Shown here: one piece after another, positions 1 to 11,697 of the stretch
Layout of the letters: every line of letters starts with the position of its first letter
Numbering within the stretch: the first letter of the stretch is position 1
Assembly: GCF_023898315.1 (NCBI RefSeq)
Contig: NC_064623.1
Span: 21,039,640-21,103,639, forward strand
Length of the DNA stretch: 64,000 bases
Origin: Schistocerca nitens
Lineage: Eukaryota; Arthropoda; Insecta; Orthoptera; Acrididae
Reading direction: 5' to 3'
Program-made: the position numbers and the translations under genes
Notes under the pieces: generated by a model
Database searches by the model: none
Seen by the model: only the letters and a program-made list of their open reading frames with translations
Told to the model about the DNA's origin: nothing

Positions 1-15
1 CGCAACTGCTCACTG

Positions 16-618
<603 letters not shown>

Positions 619-1671
619 CGTCTACATCTACATGATTACTCTGCAATTAACATTTAAGTGCTTGGCAGAGGGTTCATCGAACCACAATCATACTATCTCT
701 CTACCATTCCACTCCCGAACAGCGCACGGGAAAAACGAACACCTAAACCTTTCTGTTCGAGCTCTGATTTCTCTTATTTTATTTCGACGATCATTCCTAC
801 CTATGTAGGTTGGCCTCAACAAAATATTTTCGCATTCGGAAGAGAAAGTTGGTGACTGAAATTTCGTAAATAGATCTCGCCGCGACGAAAAACGTCTTTG
901 CTTTAATGACTTCCATCCCAACTCGCGTATCATATCTGCCACACTCTCTCCCCTATTACGTGATAATACAAAACGAGCTGCCCTTTTTTGCACCCTTTCG
1001 ATGTCCTCCGTCAATCCCACCTGGTAAGGATCCCACACCGCGCAGCAATATTCTAACAGAGGAAGAACGAGTGTAGTGTAAGCTGTCTCTTTAGTGGACT
1101 TGTTGCACCTTCTAAGTGTCCTGCCAATGAAACGCAACCTTTGGCTCGCCTTCCCCACAATATTATCTATGTGGTCTTTCCAACTGAAGTTGTTCGTAAT
1201 TTTAACACCGAGGTACTTAACTGAATTAACATCCTTGAGAATTGTACTGTTTATCGAGTAATCGAATTCCAACGGATTTCGTTTGGAACTCGTGTGGATC
1301 ACCTCACACTTTTCGTTATTTAGCGTCAACTGCCACCTGCCACACCATACAGCAATCTTTTCTAAATCGCTTTGCAACTGATACTGGTCTTCGGATGACC
1401 TTACTAGACGGTAAATTACAGCATCATCTGCGAACAACCTAAGAGAACTGTTCAGATTGTCACCCAGGTCATTTATATAGATCAGGAACAGCAGAGGTCC
1501 CAGGACGCTTCCCTGGGGAACACCTGATATCACTTCAGTTTTACTCGATGATTTGCCGTCTATTACTACGAACTGCGACCTTCCCGACGGGAAATGACGA
1601 ATCCAGTCGCACAACTGAGACGATACCCCACAGGCCCGCAGCTTGATCGCACGAGTGTGATTACTGTGACG
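619..1671 (-). mobile_element. CR1/L2-like LINE, 5'-truncated reverse-transcriptase fragment
   Basis: The minus strand carries the C-terminal two thirds of a non-LTR reverse transcriptase in one open frame of 333 codons (1689-688). Reading N to C, I see SGVPQGSVLGPLLFLIYIND (motif 4), the catalytic box LFADDAVIY, a YLGV motif, and the C-terminal signature RAARFV followed by SFFP and REWN, which is typical of CR1/L2/Jockey-type elements. The endonuclease, ORF1 and the first RT motifs are missing. About 70 bp after the stop the element ends in a short GTAGAT-like tandem motif near 619, as CR1-type LINEs end in short tandem repeats. The frame is unusually intact, so this copy is fairly young. 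Its 3' UTR differs from the copy at 2050-3495, so it is a separate subfamily. The clade call is tentative; the retrotransposon call is firm. Confidence 0.9.
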
Positions 1672-2049
1672 TGGACAGAGCAGACGCAAGCTTCACGATA
1701 TTTATCGTGGAGGTAAAACAAGAGGGGAGGTGGCATTACATCACAAACCTGAGACCGATGTCCGCCATATTAGCTAGCCCAAGACATTAGGTTGACCGCA
1801 TTCGTATCCCCATGGTTCACCGCGGCGTCACTATCCCGTGACGTCACTCTGACTGTCATACTGCTAGACCAAATGCGCATCCAGAAGAGAAAAAGGTTCG
1901 AAATAGCCGTCCTGACACTGGTATTCATCTAACATGTATAATTTTTAGTATTTAACACAGTTGTTGCGTGCACACGACAGAAATAATGAACAAGAAGCAC
2001 TAGTAGTCTGCTAATGTTTTGGGCTACTTAAAATGGCGCCACTTTGGCT
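1672..2049. other. Unassigned spacer between two LINEs
   Basis: About 380 bp of moderately GC-rich sequence between the 5' end of one LINE and the 3' end of the next. No open frame or repeat family was recognised. Confidence 0.5.
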
Positions 2050-3495
2050 TCATCTACATCTACATCTATACTCCGCGAGCCACCTTACGGTGTGTGGCGG
2101 AAGGTACTTATTGTACCACTATCTGATCCCCCCTTCCCTGTTCCATTCACGAATTGTGCGTGGGAAGAACGACTGCTTGTAAGTCTCCGTATTTGCTCTA
2201 ATTTCTCGGATCTTTTCGTTGTGATCATTACGCGAGATATATGTGGGCGGTAGTAATATGTTGCCCATCTCTTCCCGGAATGTGCTCTCTCGTAATTTCG
2301 ATAATAAACCTCTCCGTATTGCGTAACGCCTTTCTTGAAGTGTCCGCCACTGGAGCTTGTTCAGCATCTCCGTAACGCTCTCGCGCTGACTAAATGTCCC
2401 CATGACGAATCGCGCTGCTTTTCGCTGGATCATGTCTATCTCTTCTATTAATCCAAGCTGGTAAGGGTCCCATACTGATGAGCAATACTCAAGAATCGGA
2501 CGAACAAGCGTTTTGTAAGCTACTTCTTTCGTCGATGAGTCACATTTTCTTAGAATTCTTCCTATGAATCTCAACCTGGCGCCTGCTTTTCCCACTATTT
2601 GTTTTATGTGATCATTCCACTTCAGATCGCTCCGGATAGTAACTCCTAAGTATTTTACGGTCGTTACCGCTTCCAATGATTTACCACCTATGGCATAATC
2701 GTACTGGAATGGATTTCTGCCCCTATGTATGCGCATTATATTACATTTATCTACGTTTAGGGAAAGCTGCCAGCTGTCGCACCATTCATTAATCCTCTGC
2801 AGGTCTTCCTGGAGTACGTACGAGTCTTCTGATGTTGCTACTTTCTTGTAGACAACCGTGTCATCTGCAAATAGCCTCACGGAGCTACCGATGTTGTCAA
2901 CTAAGTCATTTATGTATATTGTAAACAATAAAGGTCCTATCACGCTTCCTTGCGGTACTCCCGAAATTACCTCTACATCTGCAGATTTTGAACCGTTAAG
3001 AATGACATGTTGTGTTCTTTCTTCTAGGAAATCCTGAATCCAATCACAAACCTGGTCCGATATTCCGTAAGCTCGTATTTTTTTCACTAAACGTAAGTGC
3101 GGAACCGTATCAAATGCCTTCCTGAAGTCCAGGAATACGGCATCAATCTGCTCGCCAGTGTCTACGGCACTGTGAATTTCTTGGACAAATAGGGCGAGCT
3201 GAGTTTCACATGATCTCTGTTTGCGGAATCCATGTTGGTTATGATGAAGGAGATTTGTATTATCTAAGAACGTCATAATACGAGAACATAAAACATGTTC
3301 CATTATTCTACAACAGATTGACGTAAGCGAAATAGGCCTATAATTATTCGCATCTGATTTATGACCCTTCTTGAAAATGGGAACGACCTGCGCTTTCTTC
3401 CAGTCGCTAGGTACTTTACGTTCTTCCAGAGATCTACGATAAATTGCTGATAGAAAGGGGGCAAGTTCTTTAGCATAATCACTGTAGAATCTTAA
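2050..3495 (-). mobile_element. CR1/L2-like LINE, nearly full RT domain, 5'-truncated
   Basis: On the minus strand the ORF from 3303 down to 2119 (394 codons) encodes an RT with DAVFLDFRKAFDTVPH (motif 3), SGVPQGSVIGPLLFTIYIND (motif 4), the active-site box LFADDTVVYKK, NVDKCN, YLGV, RAARFV and a C-terminal SFFPRTIREWN. The frame stays open upstream of the first Met: codons at 3483-3304 read through a PSDWKKAQVVPIFKKG motif and NYRPISLTS, so the true fragment begins near 3495, where an in-frame stop and unrelated sequence appear. The 3' end contains the conserved GTGTGTGGCGGA-like block and finishes at 2050 in (GATGTA)n repeats. No endonuclease or ORF1 is present. The RT catalytic residues are intact, but the element cannot be autonomous. 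Confidence 0.92.
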
Positions 3496-4404
3496 GGCTT
3501 ACAGAATAAGCCCGCAGTGCCACCTCCCTTCCGTGTTTACAACCATGATATTTATGTACAGAAGAGTGAAAGGAGTCGATATTATCAGAGAGTGTCAGAG
3601 TCCCCCGCTAGAGGTGTTCCCGCATCTCGTTAGACTATTCTGGCACTTCAGCCTTGCTATAGCCTACTGCATTGCCCACAAACAGCCTCGACGAAGGTCC
3701 AACGCTACCCACTACACTGTGGACGCAACTGAACCAACTGCAAGCAGCTGGTTTATCCATTCTTCCCCGTCTACATGTTATGTGTATGCAAAAGGTTACA
3801 GATAAACAGAGTGCAATATTTACTGCGTAATTAAAGAGTGAATGAGTTACTAGCGAATGTGATAGACAAAGAGGACCGTCGAAATCAGTATCTATGTACA
3901 TTAACTGAGCTTTTGTTTGTTTCTTATACTCCCACGTCTCCACAAACAAAAGCGCGCCGATGTACAGGAGTTTATCGACTATTTGTCATTACAACATTGG
4001 GGCCTCCAATCTTATCTAGGAGCCACATACTGACCGCCCGCGCACAGTTATCTGTGTGACTCTCCAGCCAGTTAAAGAAAGGAAAATGACCGTAGAGAGT
4101 ACGCATTCAAGTCAGTAACAAAATCACCTGATGAAACAAGGCGACATATACAGAAAATGCACTGAAGTGCTGTCTGTATCGATACGAAATGTGAGAATGC
4201 AACGTACACAAAACATTGTTTGCTTTGTATTTTTATTTTATTTTTTTTCTTCTTTTCACTTATATGATCAGCACATTCCGTTGCCTCCCACACAGCCATC
4301 CGTCAAAACCAAACTTTAGTTCACACTGTCCATTGGCATCTCAGAATGTGACGCCGGCAGCCATCTGAAAACCGAAGTAAGACAGTACCCAGGGGACGAC
4401 CATC
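3496..4404. other. Unassigned sequence
   Basis: About 900 bp without a recognised gene or repeat. Short open frames on both strands (up to 104 codons at 3949-3635 minus) show no domain and overlap each other, which suggests chance. Confidence 0.5.
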
Positions 4405-4480
4405 CCTAGAACCCAGCAGTTAGATGACCTGAAGATGTGCGCTGCAAAGTCGGTCGAAACGTCGGCATTTTAGTTGGTTT
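4405..4480 (+). other. Hammerhead-ribozyme-like motif (degenerate)
   Basis: The hammerhead core CTGAAGA (fits CUGANGA) lies at 4429-4435. It is followed 20 bases later by GAAACGTC at 4456-4463, the arrangement of Penelope-like-element hammerheads with a two-base-pair palindromic stem III. Bases just upstream of CTGA (AGATGAC) can pair with bases after GTC (GGCATTT) with one mismatch, giving a plausible stem I. Stem II pairs poorly. This is a suggestive match by eye only, and it may be a fossil. Confidence 0.25.
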
Positions 4481-4716
4481 ACTGTTTCATAATGACGCGG
4501 CCTACTACACAATATGATTTCATTCTAATTTTTAACAAAAATGAATAAAACACTTCCATCTAAAAAGATTTGAACATAAATATAATTTATTCGTTTTCTT
4601 GTAGTACACGAGACATTCTTGTTTTAGGAAAAAAAAACTTAAATCTTTTTCCAGTTGTTGCAATTCTACAGCTGAATTTTTCTAATTTACACCTGAAACC
4701 AGTTCGAACAACGTAT

Positions 4717-4784
4717 AAACATAGCATACAGGAAGTGTTCCGCAAAAAGGAAACATAGCATACAGAAAGTGTTCCGCAAAAAGG
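4717..4784. repeat. 34-bp tandem duplication
   Basis: Two adjacent copies of a 34-bp unit beginning AAACATAGCATACA, differing by about one base (GGAAGT versus GAAAGT). It looks like a recent local duplication. Confidence 0.85.
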
Positions 4785-4862
4785 ACTTGAAAACATTTTT
4801 TTTCATAGAAACCAGTGGTCTTCTGGATACAAAACGTACACTGCTAGAGTCGCCTTTTTATG

Positions 4863-4910
4863 ACCACCACCACCACCACCACCACCACCACCACCACCAC
4901 CACCACCACC
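4863..4910. repeat. (ACC)16 microsatellite
   Basis: Sixteen uninterrupted ACC units are followed by an imperfect GTCGTCGTCC run. The array is not evidence of a coding region. Confidence 0.95.
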
Positions 4911-7239
4911 GTCGTCGTCCGTCGTCGTCATTATTTTTTTATCTGATTTGGCCTGCTAAGGAACCACATGAAATAACTAATGTCTTTTTTTTCTCCTTTC
5001 CCTCTTCCCACTACTTCGTTGTTCTTTCCCTAAGTTTTATCTCTTCTGTCCATGTCTTTTCCTTTGTTTTCTCCTGGAATCCCTTTAACTTTTACTTTTG
5101 CTCCGAACTTTCCTCCCATTTCTTCCTCCGTCACTTTCGTTTTCGTCAGGTCTGGTTTAATTTTTTTGATCCACGTCGTTGATGTTTTTGGTTTCTATAA
5201 AAGAAAGTTAAAAATTACTTTGTTATTCTGTGTTTATCTAGTCTGTTTTGGTGTCGATAGAATATTGCTGTTCTCTTCCTCATCGCGCCTAAAACTCGTT
5301 CTGTTCTTTCACAAACTTCTTTATTACTTCTCAGTTTCCATTTCCCATTGCAATACGTTGCATTATGGAAGTAGATTTCTTGTTATACAGGTATTTTGTA
5401 ACTTGAAAAACCACCTCCATTTTCCTTGACCTTGCTACGTTAGCTACTTTGTCCAAAGCATCTGTTTCTAGTATTTCATTTAGATATTTAAATTTTATTA
5501 TGATTACTAATTTCCGATTTAATGCAAATTATGTGAATGATGTTTCGCAGCCTCGTGGAATACTCTCGTAACACCGGGAAAACCTGAAGACACTTCATTT
5601 TAAGAACTAAAGCAATTTTTTACATGTTTTGTATGTGTGTGATATTGTGCTGCAAACTGGCTGTGTTTATATATGTCTCTAATATTTAAACACATTCTAG
5701 AGTGCTTGGACAAAATTATGTAGAAAAAATAAAACACCCATCTCGCTAAGAAATGTTTCCAAATGCCACTGGCGAGGGAGCTCTTGTACCTATGATGATA
5801 AAACGCGTTACTCGTCTTACTTAAATTCAGGAACCAGCTACCTTGTTTACGAGCTTTTGTTTATACCAATATGTGTAATACATTTCTGTATCTCCAATTA
5901 GCACATCGTTAAAAACGTTGACTATAATTCGTGTGTTGCAGTTACTCTGTGCAAAACGACAAGATTGTTTAACTATCACACTTGCCGAGCTGTAGGTCTA
6001 CAATACGTTACTCGCTAAACGAACTCGTCTTCTGTTCTGCCCCTGGCTGTTCCCAATTTCCGTGGCACAAAAACAGTGCAGCGTCCGCCATGTTTGTTTA
6101 CATCCGAAAGTTAGGTCTACAATCAACGCTTTACTTACCAAATTTTGAAGGTACTGCTGAAGACAATGCATACATTAAATATTTTCAATTTAACCTTCCG
6201 AATGACTATAACTTAAAATGGCTTAGTACACAATGTACTGTGCAACAGGAATTGGTTAACTTTAACTACATTCAGTATTACAGAACTAATAAAGTACATG
6301 TTGTATAAAGGAGTTATTTTCATCTATTTTACTCACAGTTAATAAATTTGACTCACTGGAGTGACATTAAGAATGAATAAGTGAAGAAAAATTGACTTAT
6401 ATCATGCAAAGTTACTATACATGTTGGATATGACAACAGAAATTTATTGCCAATATTAGGTTTTTTCCAGGGCTGTGTTGGCGCTTGGTTGTGTCAGTCA
6501 GTTAGGGAAGTTTATAAGAAACATTTCGGTGGGTAACTCCTTTTCGTTATTTAGAAAGTCATTTGGGAATGCACATTTGTGAGAATAGAATTCAATTTGT
6601 TAGACTATGTGCATTCTTTATTCTTTGTTGGCCAGGTGAAGTATTAGGTTGTATGGTATGTCTTCTGTCACCAGTTGAAGATGGGGTAAAGGCAGAAAGG
6701 CATACTGGTATAACTAAAAATATAAATAGTCTTGTTGTGATTGGAAGATGCTGTCGACGTTTATCTGTGTTTGCGAATGAATGTTGGTCTTTGTTAGGTG
6801 TGAGCGGTGCCAGTAGCAAAGTATCTCTGTAGGAGTATTGCGACGTAAGTAGTTGTTCATATCCCGTTTTATTGTAACGTCCGGTGAGAGCATAGTAATA
6901 AATAAAAATAAAAAAAGGATGCTGTAAACAGCATATACAACCGCAGTAAAGAAAACACACCACAGATGCTAAAGTGGACGAAAAAATTATAGTGACACAC
7001 ACAATCGCGGCCCACAAGAAGGTATTCTCAAAAATAATCCAATTCTTTACGACTACTTTGCAGATGACGTGATGTCACAGCGTTAGGTATAAAAGGAAGC
7101 CGACATGTAGAAATTAGTTTTCACAAATAATGAATTTCCAGGTAAGCAGTAGAAACAAATTAAACAAAATGTACATATTATAGTTTTTAGGCCTGAAATA
7201 GAAAAACTACCATGAAGTTTGTACGATACTGTAAAATCG

Positions 7240-7290
7240 AAATCCACAGAAGATGAAACACAGGTGTCGAAACATGTCTGGGTACATAGA
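7240..7290 (+). other. Second hammerhead-like motif (degenerate)
   Basis: CAGAAGA at 7247-7253 resembles the CUGANGA core with U4 changed to A. A hairpin ACAC/GTGT (7258-7261 with 7264-7267) could be stem II, immediately before CGAAACATGTC, where ACATGT is palindromic as in Penelope-type dimeric hammerheads. The bases TCCA before the core pair with TGGG after the cleavage triplet. The U4 change would be expected to abolish activity. The match was made by eye. Confidence 0.3.
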
Positions 7291-7315
7291 AAAAGGAATA
7301 GATAGTATTTTGTAT

Positions 7316-7940
7316 CATCATCATCAGTTATCTGCTATATTAGCCTCTCCATTTTCTGCGATCCATTGCTTCCTTCTTAAGGCTGCTGTATCATGTACTC
7401 CAGTATCTGGAATCTCTTCCTTCCCCGCTTCCTTTTCCCTTCTATTTAACCTTCTAAAACTGTTTTTATCAGTCCGTCATTCTTTCTTAATATATGCCCA
7501 ATCCAATTTCTTTTCTCTCCCACTCTTCTCAGTACCTCTTCATTTTCTACTCTGTCCATCCAACTTATTCTTTCCATCTTCCGCCATGTGCAGATCTCAA
7601 AAGCCTCCAGCCTTTCTCTGTCTTTTTTCCTCATAGTCCATGTTTCAGCGCCATATAGAAGAGCACTCCATACAAGACATTTTATGAGTCTCTTTCTGAG
7701 TTCTCTGTCCAGACTGCTGCAGAAGATTCTCCTTTTCTTATAAAACGCCTCTTTTTGCCATTGCTGTCATTGCTTTAATTTCTGTGGTGCACTTCCAGTC
7801 GGTGTCTATCCTGCTTCCAAGATACTTAAAATTTTGCACCTGTTCTAGTGTTTCTCCATTCAGCATAATTTTTATTTCCTTATTTCCTCCTAGTGCCAAT
7901 ACTTTTGTTTTATTTGTGTTTATTTTGTATAACGTGGAAA
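7316..7940 (-). mobile_element. RTE-like LINE, 3' end, frame-broken
   Basis: The minus strand starts, at the 7940 end, with sequence translating to NKHKTKVLALGGNKE and a KYLGS motif. It continues to the C-terminal region RLEAFEI.TWRKMERISW.D, then NEEVLRRVGEKR and IGHILR (7634-7446). These C-terminal motifs are characteristic of RTE-type reverse transcriptases. Frameshifts and stops separate the segments. The 3' end at 7316 is an ATG/GAT trinucleotide repeat (CATCATCATCA on plus), as expected for RTE tails. It differs in sequence from the RTE family found at 14.7, 20.9, 25.9, 44.8 and 53.9 kb and represents a second subfamily. Confidence 0.8.
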
Positions 7941-8187
7941 AAATTAAAAATATATAAAAAGTGACTTGTCGCTATATTTGTATAAAAAATGTAATGCTCG
8001 GCCAAAAAGAGCAACAGTCAACTTTACTCAACGATTAGAATGCGTAGAAAAAGAAATGCGCAGAGCACAGTAGTTTTCCCGGAAGCGTTTAATACGCGTA
8101 TTCGCTGGCGGTGGTTTCCAGGAACGCCGGGAGCTATTAGGAGAACGGAACAGATGCGGCTGCGAGCTGCACTTGCTTCGCCGAACA

Positions 8188-8206
8188 GGGGGGGGGGGGG
8201 GGGGGG
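8188..8206. repeat. Poly(G) run, 19 bases
   Basis: Nineteen consecutive G residues lie within the CpG-rich block. Runs like this are prone to sequencing and assembly length error. Confidence 0.9.
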
Positions 8207-8568
8207 CGGAAAGCCCGGTAGCAGCCGGGAAGTCCTGTCTCTGGTTTACCGCGGTGCGCCGCTGCTCGCTTGTCGTGTGACGTATTACTCGCGGGGAGCC
8301 CCCCTTCCCCCCTGCTGCCGCCGTCGCTCTTCTTCCGCCCCCCCTCCCCCCATCCGACCGCTGCGCGACAGGCGTTGAATGCCGCTGACACCTCGGCGGC
8401 CGGCGGCGGTTATCAGCTGTTTCGCCAGCGGCGCAGCCAGGAAACCTCGCCGCGTCAAAAAGCCCTTATAGAGAAGACGACGCGGGTAGTGGGACAGCGG
8501 GCAGTGAGAGAGGGAGGGGCGAAGAGTGAGACGGAGCGGCGGAGGAAACGAGGGAATGACAAGGATGG

Positions 8569-8570
<2 letters not shown>

Positions 8571-8613
<43 letters not shown>
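8571..8613. repeat. (GA)21 microsatellite
   Basis: Uninterrupted GA dinucleotides sit about 200 bp upstream of the Inr-like motif. All open frames crossing it encode RERE or LSLS repeats and are not genes. It may act as a GAGA-factor site if the promoter assignment is right. Confidence 0.93.
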
Positions 8614-8615
<2 letters not shown>

Positions 8616-8806
8616 TGGCGCCGCAGTTGCGGCGATCTGCCGCCAGAGGCGCTCGATGCCTGTCACTCGGTTTTCGCGTCGGCGGGCGTCGGATGCTGAT
8701 GCTCGGCTGTTGGCGGTGGGGTGGTGGAGGGGGAAAGCGTGGGGTCGTCGAGAGGGGGGGGGCACGAGGGGGAGGGACGGGCGCCGCTCGCCCTCTGAGA
8801 GGAGTC

Positions 8807-9514
8807 AGTCAGTCGCTGCCCGCCGAGGCGGAAGGCCGTGTCCGTGCGTGTGTGTTGTGTCCACCGTGTGTGTGTGTGCGCGCGGAGCAGCGTCTGGCGT
8901 GCGCGGAGTCGACTGCGAGACGCGGCACGTAGGACGAGTCGCCAGCAGCTCGTTATCTCCGTCTCGCGGGCGAGCAAGGACTTCGCCAGCCGCGCGTTGT
9001 GGCCCCTGTCCGGAGCAGGAAGGGGACCCTGCCGCTATCACCGTATACCGGTGCGACGTCAGTGTGTCGCCTTTATCGCCACAAGTGCTGGCGCCCCGGC
9101 CACGCTTCAGTGAACGCGACAGCTCCGTGGCAGGCTGGTATTGTGCGCGACCGACGTGCAAAGTGCATCACAGCTGGAAGTGAACAGTGAAAGACAAGTG
9201 CTAACAAGTGAAGTTACAGTGGTTGTCGAACAAAAAAAAAAAAAAGAAAGACAGTGTAGTGTCGACTGTGTTGGAATTTCCCGAGCTCGCCGGCGAGCAA
9301 TCCAGTGCGATAAAAAAAAATTACACTGACCGGTGTGTTGTATAGTCTCGTATCACCTGTGACGACAGATGCTGGGCGAGGCAAGTGCGTGACAAATAAC
9401 GGTTCCGTCTGCCGTCGCTTCTGGGAACTTTGTACCCACACACGTACTGCCTAGGATATACATACGTACACAGTCATCGCTCTAGTCCCAGCGAGCCACG
9501 ACTCCACGAAAAAG
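8807..9514 (+). other. Candidate non-coding first exon with splice donor
   Basis: If transcription starts at the A of TCAGTC (8807), a leader of about 700 bases would end at AAAG|GTGAGTG (donor GT at 9515-9516), which matches the metazoan donor consensus AG|GTRAGT exactly. Several short upstream ORFs would lie in the leader. The downstream exon, and hence the product, is not identifiable in the window; grasshopper introns are often long, so it could be far away. Support is limited to composition and single motifs. Confidence 0.22.
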
Positions 9515-10760
9515 GTGAGTGCGTGTGTAGTGTTTTTTTCACAGTAGTGTGAGTTAGTGCCGAAACTGAGTGCTGTGGGTGTGCGGAAACGCTTGCGGGA
9601 GAGCAATGCGACCTTTTTTTTCCACCGCTAGTCTCCATTCTGCCGCGGCCGAACGGGCGACCTCATTTTCGGAGCCCAGCGGCCGTTCGCCTCGCATGTG
9701 CGTGCGTGCGTGCGTGCGTGCGCGCACACGCAGCGGAAATCTCTGCGGGCGATACCCGGCGCCAGCTCGCCCGTCCTTAATTTCCCTGCTGTGAGGCGCG
9801 CGACGCCTGTTTGTCGCAGCCCGGCTGCGCGACGCGCACAGTTGCTCTTATTTTCTGACGCCATTGTCTGTCACGGTCGCCTCGCCCGCGAGCCAGCTAG
9901 CTACTAGCTATTAGCTATCGCGCCGAGCGGACCGCAAAACCAGTTACGCACGACCTCTTCCTCTTTTCTCCGCCGTCTACTCCTCTTTTGTTCCCTCCCC
10001 CTTTTAATTATATTGCTTCTGGTCCACCGCTCTTTTTCCGCGTCCGCGCGAAGACCATCTGTCTGGCGGCGATTCGCCGTAACGATCTCTCCCTAATAGA
10101 CGACAAAGCGGCAGTAAACGGAGGAGAGTGCTGCGCGGCTCGCCGCTTTCAAACTAATCTCATTCTTCTAGTGCGAGCCGCTCCGCAGGAAAACCCATCA
10201 CTTACCTAACATTACGCGCTCGATTCTTTTCCTCCCCCTCCCCTCCCGTTACTTTTTAATTAGCGTCCAATTATCGAGTCAACTCCGCAGTCATACCTGG
10301 GCATAGCTCCGGTGACGCGTAGCATATTCCCGGCAGTTAAGCTACTCGATTACATTTCACCGCAGCCATTTAACGTTTTGTGACGAGAGGGGACACAGTG
10401 ATTCCCCTCCACCCCCCCCCCCCCGTTTGTCACTCTTTAAGCGTCACGTCGGAAGTTCCCCCGTTCGGCCGTGACAACTCGATTGCGGATGCATAGAGCG
10501 GTTTCTTTGTTCGTCGCACGTCTGTCGCAAGCCCAATTAGTGCGAACCGATAGCCGCGATAATTTCGCTGCATCCTTGCGCAAATTTTGCCACCTGTGAG
10601 CTAACACTTCACTGAGGTGAGGAAAAAGTAAGAGATTGATGGTTTTCGTGCCCACAGATCGCTGCGATGATAATGTGCGGGTAGACAATGAAACTGACTA
10701 GCCTCGAGGCACAATGAAGCTTTTACGATGAAGCACTTGCAGATATGTTAACAACCGAAT
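9515..10760. other. GC-moderate unassigned sequence, possible first intron
   Basis: It contains an imperfect (TGCG)n run at 9697-9725 and a C13 run near 10412. No element or gene is recognised. It would be the start of the first intron if the donor at 9515 is used. Confidence 0.4.
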
Positions 10761-10771
10761 TATAGGCAGTT

Positions 10772-10896
10772 CAAAAATGACTCTGAGCACTATGGGACTC
10801 AACTGCTGAGGTCATTAGTCCCCTAGAACTTAGAACTAGTTAAACCTAACTAACCTAAGGACATCACAAACATCCATGCCCGAGGCAGGATTCAAA
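10772..10896 (-). mobile_element. SINE-A, 5'-truncated, with perfect 11-bp TSD
   Basis: SINE-A is the dominant tRNA-derived family here. Its 3' body ends (on the sense strand) in GTGCTCAGAGCC followed by an AT-rich tail. This minus-strand copy breaks off within box B, so the tRNA promoter is lost. It is bounded by identical 11-bp direct repeats TATAGGCAGTT at 10761-10771 and 10897-10907, which prove insertion by target-primed reverse transcription. Confidence 0.93.
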
Positions 10897-10907
10897 TATA
10901 GGCAGTT

Positions 10908-11686
10908 AACACGTCGCACATCTGATAAAAATTACGCGTTTTGTTTCACGTTGACGTCGGAAAAATTAGAGATTGAGCATTGGCTCTTCATCTACGGTGG
11001 CGGAGAGTATTCCTTACCAGTACTGGCGAATTTCAGCCCTATTGCCAGTTTGCATCAGTCTCAGTGGTCTGGTTCTCGAGATGCTTGTGCGCGGTGACAG
11101 CACAGTCTTCTTCGAGTACAGCAGGTTCCGCAAGTTCACGCAACAAGGTTTCACGACAACAACTTCGCCTTTGGCTCCACTGAAGTTCCCCTGGAATTTG
11201 TGTTACACTTCTCATATTAGTTATATCGACCGTTACGTCCCTAGCAGCACGTCTTTTAAATCGTTCGGTCTCTTACGTCACGTTTAACTGAGGACTCGAA
11301 ACGTCGCAACAATGCACTAGCCGCTAGCGTCTTCTACCGCGTTTCTCCCTTACTGTACTCTGCCGATTGTTCTAAGAAGTCTTATGTCAGCCAATCGCCG
11401 TCCCCGCTGCAGATTGTTGGTGCTCATCCAATTTCATACCGTATAACTCGTAAATATTTCAACGGTATGATGTGGTCGACACGTTCTCCACTAATCTTGT
11501 GATCGCTTACTTTCGGTCTCTCTGTTATGGGTATTATTCCCAGAGACAGGAGGCAGCCAAGAAACACGGTGAAAGTGGCGAAGTCGGAATTGTTGGTGCA
11601 AAATCTCATCGCCGCAACTCGCCAATACAAATTCTGACGTTGGGCAGTGGTCAGACGAAAACAGCGAACTACGCGTTGCTATAAAT
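10908..11686. other. Unassigned sequence
   Basis: Overlapping short ORFs (up to 104 codons at 10973-11287) show no recognised domain. Near 11288 there is a CTGAGGA/GAAACGTC pair resembling a collapsed hammerhead core, but without room for stem II. Confidence 0.4.
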
Positions 11687-11697
11687 CGTATAGCGTT

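Larger units (their letters stand above)
4481..7239. other. AT-rich non-coding stretch
   Basis: About 2.7 kb of AT-rich DNA with no recognised gene. An open frame of 108 codons (5982-6308, plus) has no domain I know. Frames at 4769-5182 are open mainly because of the (ACC)n array, which reads as polyhistidine. The interval holds the two small tandem repeats listed separately and is otherwise unremarkable. Confidence 0.5.
8040..9514 (+). promoter_or_regulatory. CpG-rich block, candidate promoter region
   Basis: From about 8.1 to 9.9 kb the base composition changes to strongly GC- and CpG-rich, unlike the flanking DNA. The block contains a 19-base G run (8188-8206), a pure (GA)21 tract (8571-8613) that could bind a GAGA factor, and near 8805 an Inr-like TCAGTCAGTC. 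Downstream the plus strand becomes rich in AGTGAA and AAGTG motifs, as is common in insect 5' leaders, and ends at a perfect splice-donor consensus. Open frames here are overlapping and compositional. No TATA box was seen. This is the best candidate for a host gene's 5' end, but no coding exon is visible. Confidence 0.35.

Noticed and set aside
4769-5182. 137-codon plus frame with a polyhistidine run
   Set aside because: The histidines come from the (ACC)16 microsatellite and the rest is T-rich low-complexity sequence encoding F/S/L. No domain.
8270-8932. 220-codon plus frame in the CpG-rich block
   Set aside because: Open because of GC-rich composition and the (GA)21 tract (RERERE). Several other frames are open over the same bases on both strands.
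11283-11306. CTGAGGA..GAAACGTC as a hammerhead ribozyme
   Set aside because: Only three bases separate the core halves, so stem II cannot form. Stem I pairing is absent.
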